64,000 nt of DNA from Diospyros lotus (Eukaryota; Streptophyta; Magnoliopsida; Ericales; Ebenaceae): NCBI RefSeq assembly GCF_014633365.1, contig NC_068346.1:13661030-13725029 (forward strand), in the 5' to 3' direction. The position numbers and the translations under genes are program-made. The notes beneath the pieces are model-generated. The model worked only from the letters and a program-made list of their open reading frames with translations, was not told the DNA's origin and ran no database searches. Below, one piece after another: positions 35,501 to 47,500 of the stretch; within the stretch, counting starts at the first letter, position 1; every line of letters starts with the position of its first letter.

Positions 35501-38500
35501 AAGCTTTAACAAGGAGAAATTCCTTGGAATGGAGCAGCAGGAGGAGAAGCTGAAAGAAAGAGCAAACAAGGAAGCAAGGAGCATTGATCATTTTATGGAA
35601 GAGTTGGAGCATGAATCAAAAATGAAGGAAAGGCGGAATCAGAAAACAGTACTGCTGGGAGCTAACAAGAAATTGGGAGACTTGGACATGAATTTGACCA
35701 CAACTGCTTTGCAACCAGCTCTGCAACAATGGAGAGAGTTAATGCCTCATCAGAACTGGTAGTTAAAAAATGAAGGATTATTGAAGGAAGAGGAAGCGAA
35801 GGATTTAGTTGATAAGCAAGCTATAAATCGTGTGGGAAAAGATGGAAAGGATGAAGTACATATGGCGCTGAGAAATCATTGGCAAGGATTAAAGTGGTAA
35901 CAGATCCTAATTCTAAGGCTCACAGACAACCTAGGACTGCGTATCCAAGGCAGGTCTACAATTTCCCAATGCTATATGTACAGGGTGTGGGGGATATTGT
36001 TGAAATAGAGCAAGGCCATGGGATGAATGGGAATAGAGTAGAGGTTGCTATGGAGGTAGGTATGTCATCCTTCCTCGTATTGGATGGGGGGATTGAGTGT
36101 AATTGGACAGCCTTTGCAGGACTTGGGTGCATCGAACTTGAACTTGATAAAGTTTCTTTTGCTGGAGTCTTGCGCCAACTTAATCTTGGAATTAATCATG
36201 AGAACCTACAAACGAAGAAGAAGAAGCCTAGAAGAAGAAAGAAGGAAAGAGGCATGACAGGGATTGAGAAAGTTGGAATTGGTTAATAGCAGTGACCAAT
36301 TGTTGAAGTTATTGGGGACAAGAACTCTCAAGGGGAGGGGAATTATCATGACCCAAGATTCCATAGAAGGGCATTATAGTAATAGATTTAACAAGTTGTT
36401 AGAAGATATTTTGTAATGCTGTTACAGCACATGGATGCTGTTATTTTTGTTAGAGGAAGCCTATATAAGGCTGTTGGTAGGAGAAGGGAAGGCAGATTGT
36501 TGAATGAATGAAAATCTTAATTCTGTCTCTCTCTTAATTCTCCTTCCCCTCTCCTGTCTCTCCCTCTCGTTCTTCTTTCCCCTCTCTTCTGTTCTTCTGT
36601 TTCTTCCCCCTTTTTCTTTTGATTTTTTCCCCCTCATTCTTCTCATTTCCTCCCCCAAAGCTGTCAATTCTTGGTTCTAAACCTATCGGAATCCTTTCGA
36701 TTTCTGATCTAATCCTAGAGTAAACCCTAGGATCATGACAACAAGGCATCAGCAGCTAAGTTTTCCTTCCCTTTTCTATATATCAAGGCCCAACAGCTTA
36801 GTCTTCCCCTTCTTTTGTAGTTGGGTATGCAATTTCTGCTATAGTACTAGTAAGTATTTTAAGCTCTTGTGGTCAGTTCGAATAATAAACTGATTTGCCT
36901 TCCAAATAATGCCTCCATTTATCCACTAATATTAAAACAGCCAGCAATTTTGTTTATTGAAATCTGGTAAAGCCAAAACTGGAACTTCAATCATGGTCGT
37001 TTTCAATTTAACAAAAGCTTCTTCAGCCTGAGGATTCCATTTAAATTATCCTTCTTCAACAGTTCTATTAGGGGCTTACTAATAACTCCATAATTTTTGA
37101 CAAATCTCTTGTAGTATCCAGTTAGTCCCAAAAATCCTCTCACAGTCTTTATATTAGTAGGTCTTGGCCAAGATAGCATTGCAGCCACTTTCTCAGGGTC
37201 AGTACTTACCCCAAGATCAGAAATGATATGCTCCAAGTACTCCACCTCCCTCTGAGTAAAAGCACACTTTGACTTCTTCACATATAATTGGTTAAGTCTA
37301 AGGACCTCAAATGTAGTTTTGAGGTGGTTAAGATGTTGAGCAAAGGTAGGGCTATATACAAGAATATCATCAAAGAATACTAAGATGAAATCTCATAAAT
37401 AAGTTTCAAAAATCTGATTCATGAGAGTTTGAAAAGTGGCTACGGCATTAGTTGGCCCAAAAGGCATAACTTTAAATTCATAAGGCCCTTGGTGGGGGCG
37501 AATGGTTGTTTTAGGAATGTCTTCCAGTCTCATTCTAATTTGATGAAAACCAAATCTTAGGTCAAGTTTAGTAAAAATAATAGCATGTTTTAAGTTCATT
37601 CAAAAGGTCCTCAAAAATAGGAATGGGAAACTTGTTTTTGACAATTACGGTGTTTAATTGACAATAGTCAATGCAAAATCACCAAGAGCTATCTTTTTTC
37701 TTGACTAGTAACACTTGTGAATCAAAAGGACTATGGCTGAGTTGAATAATGGATTTCTGTAACATGTCTTTAACTAATTTTTCAATTTCGATCTTTTGAA
37801 TTGATGGATAACTATATGACTGAATATTAATAGGTTTAGTATTAGGTTTAGGTGGGATGGCATGATCAAATGATCTTTTAGGTGGTAAAGATGTAGGTTC
37901 TATAAAAAGGTCCTCATACTCAACTAAAATCATATGCAAGGAGTCAAGTTCGTCTACCTGCCATTTTGGTTGGTCTGACTAGTAACAGTCACCAATAACT
38001 CACCAAATTGCTCTTGTGATCCTTCCATTTCATTAATGGCCTATAAGGAAAATAGATGTGCCACTTGTGCTAGCTTGTTCTTCAACATCTTCTTCTACAA
38101 CTTTTTCCTTGTGATCATCTTGCAAAAGCCTGTATCAAGGCTGCCTGCAAGAGTCAGCTTATGTCGGAATCTCGAGTAAACATACGATTATTATGGAAAG
38201 GTTGACCTTAGTGGTGCAAGACTATAAATGGAAGATTCTTTGGAGGCAATCAAGGAAGACAACAAAGCAATCAAATCTAAAGAATCGTGAATATATATGA
38301 GTTGTAATTAGGATGATTCTTTTATAATCTTTCCTTTTGTATACTTTCCTTATGTATTATTTCCTTTCATTTAAGATTCCTAAGCTGTAAATTATGAGGT
38401 TATAAATAGAGAATAATCCAAAGGGGCAAGGTGTCTTTGCCTACAGTTTCAAAACCTAATTGTTGCTATTTTTACACGGTATTAGAGCCACAACTAGGCT

Positions 38501-41500
38501 AGGCATAGAAAAGACAATAGTTTGAGCAAAAATGTCCTAAGAGGAGGTTAGATACAGGGGCTGTGGTGCCTGCTGAGGGGCCTAAAACTACATTTCCTTT
38601 CGATAATCCATCCTTGCTTATTAGTCCAGTGAATCTAGATGGTAGTAACTATCTAGCATGGTCCTGCTTCGGCAAATTGTTCATCAAAGCCCAAGGATTG
38701 GAAGACTACATCACTAGCATGAAAACTCAAAAACTTGTCACTAGAGATGTACAAGCTCGACAATGGGGGATAGAGAACTTCCTTGTGATGTCTTGGTTGA
38801 TCAATTCAATGCAACCAAACATTGCGAAGGGGTATCTATTGCTAGATACAATAGGGAAGATCTAGAATGCTACATCACAAACCTACTCTCAAGTCGGACA
38901 TGAAGCACAAATTTACGAGATCTAAAAAAAGGTACATGAAACTAAATAAGGTGAGTGGTCAATTTCTCAATATTATGCTACATTAAATAGTCTATGGAAA
39001 GAGTTGGATTATTATCAAGATTTCCATGCAGAATGTTCTAATGATGCTTCTAAGATCCAAAAAAATGATTGATAAGGAGAGGGTATTTGATTTTTTAGCT
39101 GGGTTAAATATAGAGTTTGACCAAATAAGGGTTTAGATATTAGGAAAGGAGTTTGTGGAAATCTCGAATGATTTGAAGTGAATTTGGAGGAGATTGTGGT
39201 AGGAGATTGAGGCCATAATGAAATATGATATTTAGGCTGATTATTTGGGTTGACTTCTATGGTTTTCATATTTTTTTGGTTAACTTTGTACATGTTAAAT
39301 AGGGACCGAGTATGTAAAGAATATAGTACAATTGAATAAAAGATTGATTCAACTTCCATATTCTTATTGTCTTCATGGTATCAGAGCTGTGGTTACTCTG
39401 AAAACCCTAGCAAGCCATGGTCGCAAGCCATGAGTCTACCCAGTCAGTAACTCAGGAAGAAGAATCAAAGATAATCCCCTCCATGGGTTTGGCTGACAGG
39501 TTTGAAAATTCCTCAATTCATCTTACTATAGAAAAGCTAAATGGTAAGAACTACCGAGAATGGGCTCAATCCATCAAGCTGGTCATCAACAGCAAAGGCA
39601 AACTAGGTTTCCTTATCGGCGAGACCAAACAACCACCTTCCAAGGACGTAGCAGCCTTCTAGAAATGGCGTTGTGAGAATTCCTTCATAACCTCCTGCTT
39701 GATCAACTCCATGCGACCAGCAATCGGCAACATACATGTTTCTGCCTACAACGAAAGACGTGTGGGAAGCTGTTCGCGAAACCTACTCTGACGTCGAGAA
39801 TGTCTCTCAAATCTTCGAGATGAAGACTTGGCTGTGGCAGATGAAGTAGGGAGAAAGAGAGGTGACAGAATACTACACAGAGATGCTAGGTTTATGGCAG
39901 GAACTGGACCTCAGCTGTGAAGAATCTTGGGAGTGCAAGGGTGATAGTGTGCTATTCAAGAAGAGAATGGAGAACGAGAGAGTGTATGAGTTTCTGGCTG
40001 GGCTCAACAGAGAGCTCGACGATGTGAGGAGCTGAGTCTTGGTTCGCCAACTATTACCGTCCATTCGAGAGGTGTTCTTCGAAATTCGACGTGAAGAGAG
40101 TAGAAGAAAGGTGATGTTGAAGGAGAAAATAATGCCTGGGCCCGAAGCTTCTGCCCTTGTAACCCGTGGGCCTCCCACAAGATCCGGCCTAAGGCAAAAT
40201 AAAAGGCCATTTTGTGACCATTGCAAAAAATCGGGCCATTCCAAAGATACCTGTTGGGCCTTACATGGCAAGCCTACTGATTGGAAGCCCAGATAGCCCA
40301 ACAAATCCCACAGGTACCAGGCCTCAACTGAACAGCAGGCAAAAACAGGAGCTCCAGCCCATCACACTTAGTTGGCCTTTATTGGGGGTTTTAACCCCGA
40401 GCAACTTGAGAAGCTATATGCTTTTTTTTCAACCTTTCAAGCCTCGAGTCAGTCTCTACCCCTCTGCCATCGGGTTCCCTAGCCCACAAAGGTACTTCTT
40501 TGACTGCTCTTAGTCATAAGGTCACTCCCTGGATTATTGACTCTAGTGCATCTGACCATATGACTGATGCCCATCATTTATTTTCCACATATTCACCTTG
40601 TGATGGTAGCTTGAAAGTAAAAATTGCAGATGGTACTTTATCCCTAGTAGCTGTCAAGGGGAGTATCCGTATCTCTGAATTTATTACTTTGGAGTATGTC
40701 TTTCATGTTCCTAATCTCTCTTGCAATCTGTTGTCCGTTAGTTAGCTAACCAAACAATCTCACTGCTCAGCTACATTTTTGTCTTCTCATTGTGTCTTTT
40801 AGGACCTATCATCGGGGTAAACGATTGGCAGTGCTAAGGAATGCGAGGGGCTCTACTACTTTGATGACGCTCACATGAGTAAACAGTGTCATCCTTCTAT
40901 TTGTAATTCTGCATCTAGTCCTAGGGATAGTGACCTTTTGTTATGGCACAAATAAATGGGCCATCCTAGTTTTCAATATTCAAAACATTTGTTTCCTTCA
41001 CTTTGTTCGAATAAAACTCCCTTGGATTTACAATGTGAAGTTTGTGAACTTGCAAAACATAATCGTGCTACTTTTCCCTCATCTCCTTATCAACCATCAC
41101 TGCCTGTTACCCTGATTCCCAGTGATCTTTAGGGGCCTTCACGGGTTCCCAATAGGACCTACAAAAAATGGTTTATTACCTTTATTAATGATCATTCTCA
41201 TCTTTGTCGGGTGTATTTACTACACGATAAATCTGAGGTTAGTTTTGTATTTATGAACTTCTACACTATGATTTACACCCAAATTCTTCATACTGATAAT
41301 GGCACTGAGTACTTCAATTGTTCTTTGGACTCCTATCTTCAAGACAAAGGTATTATTCACCAGAGTTCTTGCGTTCACACCCCCCAACAAAATGGGGTTG
41401 TTGAACGGAAAAACTAACATATTCTTGAGGTAGCTTGTGCTCTACTGTTCACCTCTCACATGAAAAATAAATTTTGGGGTGATGCCATTCTGACCTCTGC

Positions 41501-44500
41501 ATTCCTCATCAATTGAATGCCTAGTTGAGTTCTCTCATTTGCAACCCCTCTCCAAAAGTTCCAGAAGACCTTCCTTGATTCTCGACTCAGTTCATCTCTC
41601 CCACTTCGTATTTTCGGGTCCATGGTGTTTGTCCACATTCACGCCTCCCAACATAATAAGTTGGATCCTAGAGCTCTCAAATGTGTCTTCCTTGGCTACT
41701 CTTCCACTCAAAAGGGTTACAAATGTTATGACCCTCTCTCACAGAAGTTATTTGTTAGTCTGGATGTCACATTTTTTGAGCATACTCCCTACTACTCGCT
41801 TCAAGGGGAGTCCTTGAGTGAAGCTCAACCCTCAAACACCGACTTTGATGTTGTGATCTTTGAATCTACCCCATACAATACACCCTCTTCTTCTTTGTCC
41901 AACACAAAAGGAATCTTGAACTCAAGGGGAAGTGTGGGAAAACAAATAGATAGGGATACACTTGTCTACTCAAGGAGACCTAAATCAAAGCTTGATGAGA
42001 CTCTCGCATCCAAAGCACCAAAAGAGTCAGAACCGGTGGTAGCTTCGACTACTCATGAGCCAAAACCCAATCCTGACCAGGTAAAAAATCTTGATGACTT
42101 ACCCATTGCTCTTAGAAAACAACCTCATTCATGTACTCTCCATCCTATCTCAAAATTTGTATCTTACAATGCTCTTTTTGCCAAATGTCGTGCTTTGCCC
42201 TAAAACAACCACTCTAGGGAAAATCAATGTTTACAAGGATTACAACAATTGCTAAGATGAGTATAAGCTAAAAACAATCAATCAGCCTATTCGAGAGGGC
42301 CTTCTCTCTCCCCACGATAGTTGTTCAGATTTTTCCCACACCTTCTCTCTCCTTTCCCCTCACCTTATATACCTTCTTATCATTTCGTTGCAGCCACGTG
42401 AAGGAATATTCTACCCCTACCCAACTTTGGACTCTTCTGCCCCTTAGTCAATTTCCTTGGCTACCCTTGATTTTCCCCCCTGATTCCCCCCTCCTTTTAC
42501 GCCTCTAATAGGTATGTATAACTGGGGTCCTAACACCTTGTCAGAATCTAGATTCCTAAGAATTTTCAAGAAGCCTTGGAGATTCCAAAATGGAGAGAAG
42601 TAGTGATGGAAGAAATAAGGGCATTAGAAAAAAATGGAACTTGGGAGGTGATGACTTTGCCAAGGGGGAAGAAATCAGTGGGCTATAAGTGGGTGTTCAC
42701 GGTGAAGTACAAGGTGGATGGCATAGTAGAACGGTACAAAGCCCGCCTAGTTACAAAGGGGTTCACTCAGACATACGGTATTGACTACACCGAGACATTT
42801 GTACCAGTAGCAAAACTGAATACTATACGGGTTCTCTTGTCCTTGGCAGCAAACCTGGACTAGCCACTCCATCAGTTTGACATAAAAAATGCTTTTCTGA
42901 ATGGTGAACTAGAGGAAGAAGTGTTCATGACGCTACCACCAGGATTTTACAAGGAGAGAAAAGAAACCAAAATATGTAAGTTGAAGAAATCCTTGTATGG
43001 ACTCAAACAATCATCGAGAGTTTGGTTTGATAGATTTGTGAAGGTGATAAAGAATCAAAGATACCAACAAGGACAGTCAAATCACACTATGTTCTTCAAA
43101 CAATCCAATGATGGAAGGAAGACCATCATGATCGTGTGCGTCGACGACATCATTCCCACTGGAGATGACACAAGAGAGGTGGAAAGGTTGAAGAAGGTCT
43201 TAGCCACAAAGTTTGAGGAAAAAAACCTAGGTCAAATGCGATACTTTCTGGGAATGGAAGTTGCTAGATCAAGGAAGGGAATTAGTGTCTCCTAGAGAAA
43301 GTATATACTTGACCTTTTGACTGAGACTGGCAAGCCAAGTGATACTCCGATCGAGGCAGGAAAAAGAACGGAAGACGTTGGAAAGCCTGTGGATAGAGAA
43401 AGATATCAGAGACTAGTTGGTAGATTGATCTACCTATCTCACACTAGACCTGACATTGTTTTTGCTGTAAGTGTGGTCAGTCAGCACATGCATTCACCAA
43501 AGGAGAGTCACCTAGAAGCGATATATAAGATTCTCAGATATCTTAAAGGCTCTCCAGGGTGAGGTCTATTCTTTAAGAAGGGAGACAGTAAGAAGATAGA
43601 GATCTATACAAATATAGATTAGGCAGGATCGATAGAAGACAAAAGGTCTACTATCGGCTATTGTACCTATGTTTGGGAAAATCTAGTAACATGGAGGAGT
43701 AAGAAGCAGAGTGTGGTAGCCAGAAGTAGTTGCGAAGCTGAATTCAGAGCTGTTGCACAAGGGATGTGTGAAGGGCTATGGTTACCAAAGCTTTTGGAGG
43801 AACTACATATCATAGTAGAGTTCCCCATCAAACTCTACTGTGGCAACAAAGTTGCTATCAGTATTTCCCATCTGTTCAGCACGACAGGACTAAACATATA
43901 GAAGTTGACAGACATTTTATAAAGGAGAAAATTGAGAAAGGGACAATCTGCATGACCTATATCCCTACAAGAGAACAATTAGAAGATATATTCACTAAGG
44001 GATTACAGAGGTCCAGTTTTGAAGAGTTTATCTGCAAGTTGGACATGATCCACATCTATGATCCAACTTGAGGGGGAGTGTCAAAATCTCGAATGATTTG
44101 AAGGGAATTTGGAGGAGATTGAGGCCATAATGAGATCCGATATTTAGGCTGATTATTTGGGTTGACTTTTATGGTTTCCATATTTTTTCGGTTCTCTTTG
44201 TACATGTTAAATAGGGATCGAGTATGTAAAGAATATAGTACAATTGAATAAAAGATTGATTCAACATCCATATTCTCATCGTCTTCAGAGTCTTTTCCTA
44301 CCTTGAAGCAAGCTTATTCCTTTGTTCATCAAGAAGAGAGTAGAAGGAGTGTTATGCTCTAGCCTGCTGCAACAAACAAATCAGCCATGATGGTGAAAGC
44401 ATCACTTGATAGAACCCCTACCAGCCATGGAAGTATCAATAAGAATCAGCTAAGATGTGAATATTGTGGAAAACCTAGCCATACAAAGGAGACTTGTTGA

Positions 44501-47500
44501 TCTTTACATGGTAGACCTACTAAGGGAAAAGATAAAAGGCAGGAGGGACGTCATCAAGGTCATCTGTCAAAAGCTGTCCAAACTGATGGGGGACCACAAC
44601 AAAAACCTGAAAAAGACCAAAACCTGAAAAGGCTAGTTTCTCAAGGCAAGAACTAGTTTTCATACAGCAGTTGATGAATAAGATGAAGATGGACTCAAAT
44701 AGCCCTTCTACATCACACTATGCTCAAGTAGGTACAGTTGGTAGTGCTCCTACTCAAGCTACTGTTATGTAATACCCCGAGGGCCCAGAGAAGTTAGAAT
44801 ATATCGAGGATAGTGTAAGAAAGGAAACAACACCAGCTGGATACCTTTTGGGCTGAATGTTGGCAAAGAATTCCCAAGTTAAGCGTGCTTGACCTGGGGT
44901 AATCCAGGGATGGGTGACCCCCCTGGGAAGTTCGTGTAGGCCCATTAGGGTAAGTTGTTCCGGTTCTTCCTATCGCTCGAGCGGGATGTTACAAATGGTA
45001 TCAGAGCCGACCCTTGGCGAAGGCGGTCCGATGAGGGCGGGGAGTGGCGCCGGGGCTTGAGGGCCTGTACAAGGAGCGGCTTCTGGCAGGCTTCTAGGAT
45101 GGCAGCCCCCAAGGGGAGAAGGTCTGGGACCAGTTGTAAGGTCGCATGACGAGGACGTCATGTGCTTAAGGGGGGGAGAATGTAATACCCCGAGGGCCCA
45201 GAGAAGTTAGAATATATCGAGGATAGTGTAAGAAAGGAAACAACACCAGCTGGATACCTTTTGGGCTGAATGTTGGCAAAGAATTCCCAAGTTAAGCGTG
45301 CTTGACCTGGGGTAATCCAGGGATGGGTGACCCCCCTGGGAAGTTCGTGTAGGCCCATTAGGGTAAGTTGTTCCGGTTCTTCCTATCGCTCGAGCGGGAT
45401 GTTACATGTTACAACATTCTATTCCTCAAATTCTGTAAAACAACCAACTTGGATCATAGATTCTAGGGCTTCAGCCCACATGATTGGTTTATCTAATTCT
45501 TACTTGACCTACACCCCATGTTCCGACAAGGAAAAGGTTAGAATTACAGATGGTACTCTCTCTCCTATTTCTAGAAAAGGGGCTATTAATTGCAACAAAA
45601 ACCTCAACCTGTCATATGTTCTTCATGTTCCTAATTTTGCAAATAACTTGTTATCTGTAAGTTCTATCACAAGTTCCCTAAACTGTAAAATTACCTTTTT
45701 CCCTACCCATTGTGTTTTCCAGGAGGTGAGCACAGGGAAAACGATTGGTTCTGGTAGGCTGGTTGATGGCTTGTACTTGTTGGACAGTTGGACAATAAAT
45801 CATCCTCTCGGCTTGAAGATCAAGCCCTAAAGGTTAACCGACTAACCTCAGCTAAGAAGGAACTAATGCAATGGCATCAAAGATTAGGTCATAAGATTAT
45901 TCCTAGTATGAGTAAACAATGTAGTAATACCAGTATATTTGTGAAGCTTGTGAGTTTGGTAAACACACAAGAAGTGCTTACCCTACACTTAATAAAAGGA
46001 GTCCTAAGCCTTTCATGATTGTCCATTTAGATGTTTGAGGACCTAGTAAGGTTAAAACACTTGTTGGATATAGGTGGTTCATTACCTTTATAGATTGTTT
46101 TAGTCGAACAACTTGGGTTTATCTTATGACACATAAAAGTGAGGCTGGTCATTATTTCAAGTCATTTCACAAGATGGTAACTACTCAGTTCAATACAAAA
46201 ATCCAAGTTCTCAGAAGCAATAATGGCTTAGAATATAAGGATATTGCTTTCCAAGACTACCTTCGAGATCAAGGAATCATACACTAAACCAACTGTGTTG
46301 ATACCCCTACCCAGAATGGTGTAACAAAAAGGAAAAATAAATATCTTTTGGAGGTTGTCAGGTCTATGCTCTTTACTATGCACGCTCCCAAAGTTTACTA
46401 GGGTGATGCAATTCTTACTATTGCCTATTTAATCAATAGGATACCACTTACAACTCTCAATTTCAAAACACCTTTGCAACTTCTAATAGGAGTTTCTTCC
46501 TATACTATCCCTCCCAAGGTGTTTGGCTACACTTGCTATGTACAAAACCGCTTTCCTATAATCAACAAATTAGACCCTTGAGTTCTCAAATGTATATTCA
46601 TTGGGTATTTTGCTACACAGAAAGACTACAAGTGCTACCATTCACCTACCCGAAAGTTCTTTGTCAGTATGGATGTCACATTAGAGAGGATGAGAGTTAT
46701 TGTTAGTCCAACCTCTCACCTCTTCAGGGGGGGAACATCAATCTCAAGGTACAGGAAGAGGTGTCCGTGTAGTGGATTGATACGACTGTTGATTTGAGGG
46801 CATAAGGTGGAGAAACTACTGATGATTTGAGGGCAAAATAAGGAGAGGTTGCTGATGGTTTTTATAATTCAACTAATCTTGATAAACCCTGGCAAGAGGA
46901 AGATCCAGAAAATGTTGATCAACAACAGGGACCAAACGGACCTAGGAATGGGGAGTGTTTGACTTATTTCTAGAGGAAACAAGCCCATTAACAAAGTCTA
47001 CCTAGCCAAGAAGATTCCCAGGACCTCACTAATCTAGGTAAACACTCCACTGAATCTGAACAATTTCTAATTTCCACTCAATTTCTAGCAACTAACCCTA
47101 ATCTTGCTAATCTTTGATCCTACAATTTCTTAAGCTAAACCTGTTTCTAACTCTTCATTTAAACTCTCTGATTTGTACCTTCCTATAGCTATCAGAAAAG
47201 GAGTTAGGAGCTGTACACAACATCCTATCTCCAAATCTGTTACTTATGATTTAGTTTGCCACCTATAAGAATTTTCTATCCTCTTTAGAATTTGTAACAG
47301 TACCCATAGATTGGAAGCATGCTATCAGTAAACCATGTTAAAAATATGCTATGGAAGAGGAAATGAGAGCCCTAATGAAGAATAATACGTGGGAAATCAC
47401 TGAATTTCCACCTGATAAGAAATCAGTTGATTGTAAGTGGATTTTCACTATTAAGTACAAGGCAGATGGAACAATTGAAAGATACAAGGTAAGACTGGTG

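Larger units (their letters stand above)
33255..36740 (+). mobile_element. Element C: pol-less LTR element (LARD-like)
   Basis: Two 397-bp LTRs (33255-33651 and 36344-36740) with about 15 differences, flanked by perfect ACAAG duplications (33250-33254 and 36741-36745). The primer-binding site TTGGTATCAGAGCATG follows the 5' LTR, and the polypurine AAGGGGAGGGGAA precedes the 3' LTR. The 2.7-kb interior has no recognisable capsid, protease, RT or integrase. It has a leader with a 40-bp tandem duplication and a charged ORF region. It is inserted in element A and splits A's RNase H from its integrase. It is structurally complete but non-autonomous, so it must have used enzymes from another element. 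Confidence 0.88.
39154..44287 (+). mobile_element. Element E: Ty1/copia, plus strand, inserted in B
   Basis: LTRs at 39154-39375 (222 bp) and 44079-44287 (209 bp). They differ mainly by a 13-bp tandem duplication (GTGGTAGGAGATT) in the 5' copy plus about a dozen substitutions. The flanks GAGTT (39149-39153) and GAGTC (44288-44292) match at 4 of 5. The primer-binding site TGGTATCAGAGC abuts the 5' LTR and the polypurine AGGGGGAG precedes the 3' LTR. It holds a complete copia order of Gag, protease, integrase, RT and RNase H with many stops, plus an insert at 42204-42535. Confidence 0.87.
44768..45406 (+). mobile_element. Cassandra-type TRIM with 5S-rRNA-like LTRs
   Basis: A complete 639-bp element. 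The 226-bp LTRs at 44768-44993 and 45181-45406 appear identical base for base. Termini are TGTAATACCCC...GATGTTACA and target duplications TGTTA are perfect (44763-44767 and 45407-45411). The primer-binding site TGGTATCAGAGCC starts at 44996, and a polypurine AAGGGGGGGAGAA ends at 45180. Each LTR carries a stretch resembling the 3' two thirds of plant 5S rRNA. There is no coding capacity; the interior is only 187 bp. Such elements depend on enzymes supplied in trans. It is inserted in the gag/protease region of copia B. Confidence 0.95.

Noticed and set aside
44872..44941. Possible genuine 5S rRNA gene
   Set aside because: Only the box A to box C part matches; the 5' part of 5S is absent, and the segment recurs exactly inside each LTR of a TRIM element.
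44754..44945. Minus-strand frame repeated identically at 45158-45358
   Set aside because: It is the complement of the Cassandra LTRs.
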